Part shown: one piece after another, positions 8,500 through 15,513 of the stretch
How positions within the stretch are numbered: the stretch's first letter is position 1
Layout of the letters: every line of letters begins with the position of its first letter
Assembly (NCBI GenBank): GCA_014729315.1
Contig: WJKD01000460.1
Coordinates: 1-29,030 of the forward strand
Direction of reading: 5' to 3'
Source of the DNA: Promethearchaeota archaeon
GTDB lineage: Archaea > Asgardarchaeota > Lokiarchaeia > Sigynarchaeales > SOKP01
Length of the DNA: 29,030 bases
The notes under the pieces: generated by a model
The model's input: only the letters and a program-made list of their open reading frames with translations
Databases searched by the model: none
Told to the model about the DNA's origin: nothing
Program-made: the position numbers and the translations under genes

Positions 8500-9351
8500 A
8501 TGAACATAGATAAAAAATGGTTTTTAGAAAAAATAAATGCGTTCCTTGAAACGGATAGTTCTAATAGGATGAGTGATGTTGACGATACTCTTATTTTTGT
8601 TCCCGATGCCCTGATAGGATTCGCTTCAGGTGCCGACCCGATATTTAAAGAATATAAAAGAATTATAGGTGAGTTTCACCTAACCCCCCAAGAGGCGTAT
8701 CTCAAATATTGCAAAAAGAATAACATTGCAGTACCAAAGTCTATTGATAACCTTTCTGTTGTCGCGTTCATCCTTCCTATCAATCCAAAAACGAAGAGAC
8801 AAAATTTAGAATTCTCTGCTAAGATGCCATCTGAGAAGTGGGCACACACCCGCTTATTTGGAGAGCAAGCAAACCAAAAATTACAAACTTTCTTAATCGA
8901 AGAATTAAGGAAGATCGGTATAAGCGCAGTGGCTCCAATGACTCAAAGCTATATGTTCAAAATAAATCGTAAATTGTGGGCTTCTTCGTGGAGTCATAGA
9001 CACATGGCTTTCGCCGCAGGTTTAGGCTCTTTTGGACTTAGCGATGGATTCATAAACGAGAAGGGGATTGCGATGAGATGTGGAAGTTTGGTAATTGATT
9101 ATAAACTACCTTCTGACAAACATCGGAGGCCACTTGGGCCCTACGAATATTGCACCGAATGTGGGGAATGTATACATAGATGTCCTGTAGATGCGATAAG
9201 CTTCGAGGCTCGACACAATAAACAAAAATGTTCCCAACATGTGATGGGTTCAATACCGTTTATTAAGCAAAATTTCAACATTAATATTTACGCTTGCGGT
9301 CTCTGCCAAGTTGGAGTTCCTTGCGAAAATGGGATACCTATAAACGAATAA
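8500..9351 (+). CDS. QueG-like 4Fe-4S protein (COG1600-type)
   Basis: 283 aa, related to epoxyqueuosine reductase/reductive-dehalogenase-type proteins but shorter than canonical QueG. The central AAGLGSFGLSDGFI segment (residues 172-185) is the counterpart of the AGLGWIGKN cobalamin-domain motif of that family. The C-terminus has two iron-sulfur motifs: Cys218-x2-Cys221-x2-Cys224-x3-Cys228-Pro, then Cys244, Cys266-x2-Cys269 and Cys275. True QueG has a further C-terminal tRNA-binding region that is absent, so a tRNA-modification role is not supported; a cobalamin- and FeS-dependent reductase of unknown substrate is the better reading. A T-run (9369-9375) follows the stop. It converges on a ferredoxin gene and lies near a URO-D-like gene. 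Cobalamin binding is inferred from family membership. Confidence 0.78.
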   Translation: MNIDKKWFLEKINAFLETDSSNRMSDVDDTLIFVPDALIGFASGADPIFKEYKRIIGEFHLTPQEAYLKYCKKNNIAVPKSIDNLSVVAFILPINPKTKRQNLEFSAKMPSEKWAHTRLFGEQANQKLQTFLIEELRKIGISAVAPMTQSYMFKINRKLWASSWSHRHMAFAAGLGSFGLSDGFINEKGIAMRCGSLVIDYKLPSDKHRRPLGPYEYCTECGECIHRCPVDAISFEARHNKQKCSQHVMGSIPFIKQNFNINIYACGLCQVGVPCENGIPINE

Positions 9352-9368
9352 ATTGAAAAATGAGACCA

Positions 9369-9400
9369 TTTTTTTACCTTATTTTAAATGTTATTTTTTC
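9369..9400 (+). terminator. T-tract terminator between convergent genes
   Basis: A run of seven T (9369-9375) and a second T-rich stretch (9392-9397) in the 60-bp gap between the QueG-like gene and the convergent ferredoxin gene. Fits termination of the plus-strand gene. Confidence 0.45.
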
Positions 9401-9411
9401 CTTGCTTCAAA

Positions 9412-9831
9412 TTATTCAATGTTAGGAATAATAGCGTTACTTGGGCAATTCTTAAAACATTTTAAACATTTATAGCAATGGTCTATCTCCCCGCCTTTGA
9501 ATTTTATTCGTTTTTTGCCTCTGTCTGTTTCTTGAAGTTCGAATAATCCTAGAAAACAAAAATTATCTTGGACGCAGGAATTGCAGAGCGTACATTTCTG
9601 ATCGTCTATTGTAAAACCTTTTAATTCTCCCTCGTCAATTGATATCACTTCTATAGCGTTGTGCTCGCAGACGTCAACACATTTAAGACAGCCTTCGCAT
9701 TTCTCGTAATTAACGTATCTTTTTGAATCCTTAAAAAATATTGCCTTAGGATGGCACGAATACATACAACGCTGACATCGAACGCATAATTTAGGATTTA
9801 CGCTTATAGGAAAAAGCTTTTCGTCTTTCAT
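9412..9831 (-). CDS. Four-cluster polyferredoxin
   Basis: 139-aa cytosolic iron-sulfur protein carrying four cysteine groups: Cys16/19/22/26, Cys45/48/51/55, Cys80/83/86/92 and Cys119/122/125/129-Pro. Three follow Cx2Cx2Cx3C; the third is irregular, with Cys86-x5-Cys92. Up to four [4Fe-4S] clusters are therefore possible, arranged as two bacterial-ferredoxin-like halves. There is no catalytic domain, so an electron-carrier or subunit role is likely. First-group cysteines are followed by His rather than the usual Pro (CHPKAI), as is the second (CEHNAI with Glu). It is convergent with the QueG-like 4Fe-4S gene and divergent from the URO-D-like gene; partnership with either is inference. Confidence 0.88.
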   Translation of the reverse strand: MKDEKLFPISVNPKLCVRCQRCMYSCHPKAIFFKDSKRYVNYEKCEGCLKCVDVCEHNAIEVISIDEGELKGFTIDDQKCTLCNSCVQDNFCFLGLFELQETDRGKKRIKFKGGEIDHCYKCLKCFKNCPSNAIIPNIE

Positions 9832-10134
9832 TACATCATCTTTAAAAATAAATTTGGTTATAATATAGCCAAATCTTTGCTATTATAAAAGGATACATTT
9901 TACGACGCATAAGTCGTGATAGTGTTATCACTACTTTTCGAAATGTTATAAGCGTAGTATTTCCTACAGAAATCTCACTCAAGAAAACACCAACGCTTCA
10001 AATCATTATTCTCTTCTAAAATTCTTTTCATTGAAGATGTTTCCTTTCTGAAGAATTGACAGAAAATTATAAGTAAAAGTGTCCACATATCAATTAATAG
10101 AAAAATTATTGATATTTTAATCCTAAATTAAAAA
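9832..10134. other. Divergent intergenic region with tandem hairpins
   Basis: 303 bp without a coding frame, between the divergent ferredoxin and URO-D-like genes. It contains two adjacent small inverted repeats: ACGAC-GCATAA-GTCGT (9902-9917) and TAGTG-TTAT-CACTA (9920-9933), followed by CTTTTCG. They are short but perfect and only two bases apart. They could be an operator, a leader structure of the ferredoxin mRNA (70 bases upstream of its ATG), or chance in AT-rich DNA. The rest shows TATA-like AT runs only; the URO-D-like start at 10135 has no Shine-Dalgarno sequence and may be leaderless. Confidence 0.4.
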
Positions 10135-11328
10135 ATGAACGCTCGAGATAGAATCTTAAAAACACTGGATCATCAAGAGCCCGACAGGGTGCCGTATTTT
10201 GAACTTTCCATCGATAATTTGCGAATCTGTAACCACTTTGAAGAGGAATATGTGTTTCAAGGCATGGTTAAGACCTTTAACGATACCTACGACCTTTTGA
10301 AGGGAAACATAGAACAACTTACTGTAACGATTCTTAAAGCAACGGAAACAAGGAGCTATTTAAAAAATACGCTTAAAAGACATTTGGGTCTATACGAAAA
10401 AATCGGCATCGATTTGGCTACCATTCCGTTTACGGGGTATATTTTATTTCCAGTTGAATGCCATAAGGACTATTTCATCGACGAATACGGAAGGGTTTTT
10501 GATCTGAAACAAAACCCCGAAGATGGTATGGACATTGCGTATTATAAAACAGGGGCTTTTAGAGATTTTGAGGAATACGAAGCTCGTCCGCCTTTAGACC
10601 CTGACCTTGAACGGAGAGAAAAGTATTTTAAAGCGATGAAAAAATACGAGAAGGATTGTGAGGGAAAAGTATATGTGATGCCGTCCGCATGGGCTATTTT
10701 CGAACCGACGTGGCAATGTTTTGGATTCGCAGATTTTAGTAGGTTATTGACTCGACCATCTAAGGTAAAGAAGGTATTCGATGATAACGGTAAGTTTTTG
10801 ACCGAATTGATTAAACGGTTCATTGAATGGGGCGAAGATACGCTTGTCTATTTGTACAGCGATTACGGATATAAGTCGGGGTTATTAATGAGTCCAAAAT
10901 TACTAAATAAATATGTTTTTCCCTGGCTTAAAAAAGCGTGTGATATTGCCCATAAAGGAGGAATAAAAGTTATCCTCCATAGTTGCGGTGATATTTTGCC
11001 AATTTTCAAGGATGTTATAAACTGCGGGATTGACGCAGTTCATCCAATCGAACCTACAACCTCGAATCCGGATTACGATATTTTCAAGTTAAGTGAAGAA
11101 TACGGAAACAAAATTACCTTTATCGGAAATATTTCCCCCCAAGATTTGGCAGAAAAAAATCCCGAATTTATAGAAGCATATACCAATAAATTAATTAAAA
11201 AGTTAGCTCCTGGTGGAGGATATATGCTTAGTTCGGGGCATAGCATTAATCCCGCCGTTAAATTAGAAAATTATCTAGCGATGGTCAACACTTTAAAGGA
11301 ATATGGTAAATATCCGATCAATATTTAA
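10135..11328 (+). CDS. URO-D/MtaA-like protein (uroporphyrinogen decarboxylase superfamily)
   Basis: 397-aa TIM-barrel protein of the URO-D superfamily, in the branch that includes zinc-dependent methylcobamide:thiol methyltransferases (MtaA/MtbA) rather than heme-pathway HemE. Residues 5-20 (DRILKTLDHQEPDRVP) are the family N-terminus. A likely zinc pair His282-x-Cys284 sits in VILHSCGDI, and a further candidate ligand is His369 in LSSGHSINP near the C-terminus, where MtaA has a cysteine. Members of this group occur widely in anaerobes, with methyl donors or decarboxylation substrates mostly unknown. No corrinoid protein or methyltransferase subunit gene is next to it, so no substrate can be assigned. 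A QueG-like protein and a ferredoxin lie upstream, and a GPH transporter lies 206 bp downstream on the same strand. Confidence 0.85.
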   Translation: MNARDRILKTLDHQEPDRVPYFELSIDNLRICNHFEEEYVFQGMVKTFNDTYDLLKGNIEQLTVTILKATETRSYLKNTLKRHLGLYEKIGIDLATIPFTGYILFPVECHKDYFIDEYGRVFDLKQNPEDGMDIAYYKTGAFRDFEEYEARPPLDPDLERREKYFKAMKKYEKDCEGKVYVMPSAWAIFEPTWQCFGFADFSRLLTRPSKVKKVFDDNGKFLTELIKRFIEWGEDTLVYLYSDYGYKSGLLMSPKLLNKYVFPWLKKACDIAHKGGIKVILHSCGDILPIFKDVINCGIDAVHPIEPTTSNPDYDIFKLSEEYGNKITFIGNISPQDLAEKNPEFIEAYTNKLIKKLAPGGGYMLSSGHSINPAVKLENYLAMVNTLKEYGKYPINI

Positions 11329-11534
11329 TTTTTTATTATTTTCTCCTTTTCTATAGAACTATCTTTTTATTATTTTATATTTCAAGGGAAAGCAGTAATA
11401 GTTTAATAAACATAGAATTACAATATTTTTGAAACAGTTAAATATATAATAAAAAATAACGAAATATGAAAACAAGTATAACAATTGAGTTTTAATTTCA
11501 AAAAAGAGGAATATCATAAATAAAAGTGTAAATC

Positions 11535-12929
11535 ATGGCAGAAAAACTAAAAAAATATTCACATTCGAGGTTTACCTATATTAGTTATGGACTTGGAGGC
11601 TTTGTTGATAATTTCTTTACAGCTGCGTTTACGGTAAGGATTATTGATTTTTACGAAAATGAGCTTTTACTGGCGATATTTTGGGTCGGGTTAGCTTTCG
11701 CTATCTATGGATTCTGGAACATGATTAACGATCCAATCCTTGGCTGGATTTCCGATAAAAAATTCAATTTTACTAAACGCTGGGGTCGTAGATTTCCATT
11801 CTTTGCTGCTGGAGCGCTATCTTTTGTGTGGATGTATCTCTTTATATTTACAGTTCCGTTTACGGACCAAGTGGGAATATTTATCTGGTTGTTAATTACG
11901 ATATGTGCTTTTGAATTACTTTATTCGCTTTTTATCGTAAACTACATCTCGTTGTTTCCACATAAATTCAGGACTATGCAAGAACGAACTCGAGCAGGTG
12001 CTCAAAATACTGCTTGGGGTGTTCTTGGAATTGCGTTGGGTGTTTTAGTCCCCCCTTTAATCATTGTGTATGGTGATTTATCCAGTTATATAATTGCTGC
12101 TTTAGTAGTTTCCGTTATCGGTTTTCTTATCGCATTACTTTCGCTTCATGGGATGCGCGAAGACGAGGAATTAATTGAAAGGCAGCTGAAAACCATCGAA
12201 CAACAAGGCGAGAAAGAATCCTTTTTCCAGATATTAAAATATGCTTTGAAAGATAAGAATTACGTGGTCTATATTTTGGTGAGCTTAGGTCACGCCGTCC
12301 TCACGGTCATGATCTTATCTTCCCTCCCATATTGGAATAAATATATTATAGGTTCATCCGATCCAGAGCTAGAAACTTATATATCGGCGGGCTTCTTAGT
12401 GGCGGTACTAATATCTGTTCCCATATGGGGTTTTATCGGTCGGAAAGTGGGAAATAAGAGGGCTATCACCTATGGAACCTTGCTTACTACGATTCTTTTT
12501 ATTCCGCTCTTCTTCGTGAACGATCTTATCTCCAGTATCATTTTTATCGCTCTGATCGGGTTCGGTATAGGCTGTTTCTGGATTTTGATGTTTCCTTGCT
12601 TTTCGGATGTCGTAGATAACATCGTAATCCAAACCAGTAAACGGCAAGAAGGAGCCTTATCAGGCGTGAGGATATTTACCGAACGGTTGTCTATAATTAT
12701 TCAAGCAGTTGCTTTTGCATTAATCCATCCGCTCACGGGATATAAAGCGGGCGCACCTCCTGGTAAAACATCTCAAACGCTTTTAGCTCAGTTTGGAATC
12801 CGGCTCTTGATGGTTGGAATACCAATGGCGTTTTACTTTCTCGCATTCTTGTTAATTTGGAGGATATATACTTTAGATAAGGCGTGCGTCTCAGATAACA
12901 CGGTATTGCTCGAGCAGAGAGCATTATAA
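11535..12929 (+). CDS. GPH-family MFS transporter (paralogue 2)
   Basis: 464 aa, about 12 membrane helices, clearly paralogous to the transporter at 3082. It has the same GFWNMINDPILGWISDK block (residues 59-75), KRWGRRFPF loop, ERTRAGAQNT loop, KRQEG loop and C-terminal helix ending in a short charged tail. Asp66 matches the MelB cation Asp59; the Asp55 position is Asn62, as in the other two copies here. Its partner gene is not obvious: it follows the URO-D-like gene on the same strand after 206 bp that includes a good TATA-like AAATATATAATA (about 11440-11451), so it probably has its own promoter. Substrate unknown; sugar, uronide or amphiphilic amide are all possible within the family. Confidence 0.9.
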   Translation: MAEKLKKYSHSRFTYISYGLGGFVDNFFTAAFTVRIIDFYENELLLAIFWVGLAFAIYGFWNMINDPILGWISDKKFNFTKRWGRRFPFFAAGALSFVWMYLFIFTVPFTDQVGIFIWLLITICAFELLYSLFIVNYISLFPHKFRTMQERTRAGAQNTAWGVLGIALGVLVPPLIIVYGDLSSYIIAALVVSVIGFLIALLSLHGMREDEELIERQLKTIEQQGEKESFFQILKYALKDKNYVVYILVSLGHAVLTVMILSSLPYWNKYIIGSSDPELETYISAGFLVAVLISVPIWGFIGRKVGNKRAITYGTLLTTILFIPLFFVNDLISSIIFIALIGFGIGCFWILMFPCFSDVVDNIVIQTSKRQEGALSGVRIFTERLSIIIQAVAFALIHPLTGYKAGAPPGKTSQTLLAQFGIRLLMVGIPMAFYFLAFLLIWRIYTLDKACVSDNTVLLEQRAL

Positions 12930-12938
12930 ATATTTCTA

Positions 12939-12958
12939 TTTTTTTCTAGTTTTTTCTT
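12939..12958 (+). terminator. T-tract terminator
   Basis: Two T-runs (12939-12945 and 12950-12955) just after the stop of the second GPH transporter, with no hairpin; archaeal-type termination signal. Confidence 0.5.
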
Positions 12959-13062
12959 AAAAGTTTCACTTTAGCAAGAGTCTAGGCAATGACTAAACAA
13001 GTTCTAATCGTATGGCTCGTGAGTATCAATAACTCTTTTAATGATTGTTTTATATTTAGATA

Positions 13063-13233
13063 ATGGGGAATGATTTACTAAAAAAGGGCTTAAAACTTAT
13101 TCCTAAATCTGAGCGAAATGAACACCTAAAAGAATTAAGCCTTTATTTATTTTTATATTTAAAATCATCAGCGGTAATGAAAATAAAAAATAGAGAAGAC
13201 AATTTAAAAAATAAAGAAAAATTGGTTAGATGA
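13063..13233 (+). CDS. Possible 56-aa small protein
   Basis: A short open frame from ATG 13063 to TGA 13231-13233, lying in the otherwise empty 304-bp gap after the second transporter. The peptide starts MGNDLLKKGLKLIPKSE, has a hydrophobic helix-like centre (LSLYLFLYLK) and ends in a run of Lys/Asn/Glu. It resembles a small amphipathic or membrane-associated peptide, but AT-rich sequence gives such frames by chance. No convincing Shine-Dalgarno sequence is seen. Its stop codon directly abuts the stop of the convergent beta-helix gene. No family recognised. Confidence 0.28.
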   Translation: MGNDLLKKGLKLIPKSERNEHLKELSLYLFLYLKSSAVMKIKNREDNLKNKEKLVR

Positions 13234-15014
13234 TTAAATGTTATTGGTTATAACGTTACCCGTCCCAGCATCAATTATTGGCGTGTTACAATCTGTAATG
13301 CAGTTGCCTATGATCGTATTATAGTTTGCATAACTACTAAGAGAAATTCCATATTCGTTAGTAGCAGGATTTGTATTAACAGTTCTAATAGTATTGCCTA
13401 AGACAGAATTATATGTCGTCAAAAGCGTGGTAGGAACTCCCCGTAGATATATGCCATAAGCAGTACCGCTATTAGAGCCTATTAGAGATATTGAATTTCC
13501 GTTTATGGAATTAGAGTTGGATATATATATATATATAAACCATGGGCATTACCACTATGAGAACTTATTGAACTTATGGAATTACTATTTATCGAATTTG
13601 AATGATATTCGTATATATAAATACCGTATGCGTCACTTGTATAGGCTCTTACATAATATATGGAATTTCCAGATAACGAATTATAAGTACAATCCATTAA
13701 ATATAGGCCGTAAGCATCACCGCCAGTGGAATTGATAGTATTTATAGAGTTATCGTTTATTGAGCTATAATAAGCTCTATCTAATCTTATTCCTATGGCA
13801 TTATTGCTTTTACTTGTAATATCATATATAGAATTTCCACTCACAGTATTTGAATAATGGTTACTTTCTAGGGAAATTCCTGTCGCCCAGCCCGTCCCGA
13901 GGTTATGTATATCGCTAATGCTATTTCCAGTTATAGAATTATAACTTGACGAGGATAAAGATATTCCTTTTACAATCTCACTGCCCGTAGTTGATGTACT
14001 TACTATATCATTTATAATATTTCCAGTAATTGTATTATAAGACGAAAATTGAAGATAGATCCCCCTTATTGGACCGGTGGTAGAATCTAAGTCGTATATG
14101 GAATTTTCGGTAATATGACAATAATCACCTTCATTGTACAAATGAATACCCGTATTAACATCGCGAATAATGCAATTTTCTACCCTTACATTTTCAGAAA
14201 CGATATAAATCCCTTTTCCTCGATCATTGGCGGCAATTTTAACGTTTTGGATGTAAATGGGATTGTTCTGAAGCTCATCAACGAATATAATTGGAGTTTC
14301 CCAAGAAATAATCCCGCTTACCTGAATAGATATATCCTTTATCGTCAGCGATTGAACATTTGTAATGCTAAAAATCTCATCGTTAGCACTGCGTTCAAGA
14401 GTAATCGGGCTAGATCCTTTGATCACATAATTTCCGGCGTGGTTGATATCGATCTGAGATGTCAGCGTGATATCTTGCGTTATTATGATGGTTCCGTATC
14501 CAGTATTAATATTGATTAACGCTTGCTCTATTTCGGATTGTGTAGAGCAGTAATATTCGTTATTAATATTCTCATTTAGAACATAGACTATAACCTCGTC
14601 TCTGCAGCAAATCGAAGTTGCCGAATCGTATACGAGAATTGTGATATTCCACCATCCGTCGTTTTGTAATATTGTATTCCAAGTCCAGAAGATGCTAATT
14701 GCCCTTTCCGTTCCATTTAAGTAAATAAACGGCGTATATAGATCTGAGTCAAATACTTTTGCGCTAATTAAAACCTCGCCCGAAATAGTCTCTCCTGGGT
14801 CAGGATTTAATATAGAAACCGAAATGTTATCCGAGGATCCAGGTAATCCTTCTTCTCCCTTTTCTCCACGAACACCTTCGTCTCCATCCTCTCCATCTTC
14901 TCCATCAGCTCCACCATTTTGATATTGCATCATCGTATAGGCTCCTAATCCTAAGCCAGAAGCTCCAGCAAGTAAGCTTACTATAGCTAATGCTATCAAA
15001 CTATTTTGATTCAT
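13234..15014 (-). pseudogene. Secreted collagen-like/beta-helix surface protein, frameshifted at (AT)8
   Basis: As read, the first frame gives 503 aa (13503-15014) and stops just after a YIYIY run; the natural continuation lies in another frame down to 13234. Removing one AT unit from the microsatellite at 13521-13536 gives an intact protein of about 592 aa. Layout: N-terminal membrane anchor/signal (residues 5-27); eight acidic Gly-X-Y triplets (35-59) like collagen; an Ig-like domain (about 64-147, with WTWNTILQNDGWWNITILVYD-type strands); then a right-handed parallel beta-helix (NosD/pectate-lyase-like) from about 155 to the end. Repeats begin at Gly318, 350, 379, 408, 436, 464 and 492, settling to an exact 28-residue period. 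Likely an extracellular adhesin or carbohydrate-binding surface protein. It may be a phase-variable gene in the off state rather than a dead gene; sequencing error in the repeat is also possible. Confidence 0.85.
13521..13536. repeat. (AT)8 microsatellite at the frameshift point
   Basis: Sixteen bases of alternating AT (plus one more A) inside the beta-helix coding region. On the coding strand it reads as Tyr-Ile-Tyr-Ile codons. With 8 units the frame closes after 13503; with 7 units it continues for about 95 more residues and keeps the 28-residue repeat exact. Slippage of one unit therefore switches the C-terminus on or off. Confidence 0.9.
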
Positions 15015-15513
15015 ATTTTATCCCGTTTTTAATTTTTAGATTTTTATTAACAAAATAATTGGAAATCAATCACGAATCATTTAATAACTTATTCTAGAGT
15101 TTTAAAGAAGAATGAGGCTTCCTAAGTATAGGATACAATTTTTATGAAGATAAAATCACCTCATCAAACAATTTAATTAAATATTTTAATTATATGGAAC
15201 AATAAGTTTAGTTAATAGATCTATTAGAAGTTTAAAAAAAACTAATACCTTCAATGAATTATTTTTTTGTTCAAAAAGATATCTTGATAAAGCTTAATCA
15301 GAAAAAATAAAGTTGTTATTGTGCTTAAGAACATTAAATTGAATAAAAGTAATAAAAATTAACGATTTACATTAACTCGATCGATGAATTAAGAATTTAC
15401 TTATTATATTATTTTTATATTCTCTGAGAAACATTGAATGATATATAGATTAAAACATAATTAATAGAATTATTTAGCAAAATTTTAAAAATTAAGCAAA
15501 GGTGTTAAGCTAG
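15015..15513. other. Intergenic spacer, nothing recognised
   Basis: 499 bp of very AT-rich DNA between the divergent surface-protein gene and the ceramidase/PIG-L fusion gene. No coding frame of useful length, RNA gene or long repeat is visible. It must hold both promoters: TATA-like stretches occur at about 15400-15420, and an AAAGGTG Shine-Dalgarno sequence precedes the ATG at 15514. Confidence 0.5.

Noticed and set aside
9902..9940. tRNA-like or tRNA fragment in the hairpin-bearing spacer
   Set aside because: No T-loop, acceptor stem or cloverleaf can be built around the two short hairpins.
13505..13735. Plus-strand frame running across the AT repeat
   Set aside because: Antisense shadow of the beta-helix repeats; content is explained by the minus-strand Asn/Ser/Ile repeats.
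13500..14100. Regularly spaced similar segments suggesting a CRISPR or other DNA repeat array
   Set aside because: The periodicity is about 84-96 bp, degenerate at DNA level and in phase with codons; it is the protein beta-helix repeat.
14115..14519. Plus-strand open frame of 134 codons opposite the beta-helix gene
   Set aside because: Antisense to a clearly repetitive surface-protein coding region, composition of a shadow frame with many Asn/Ile, no motif.
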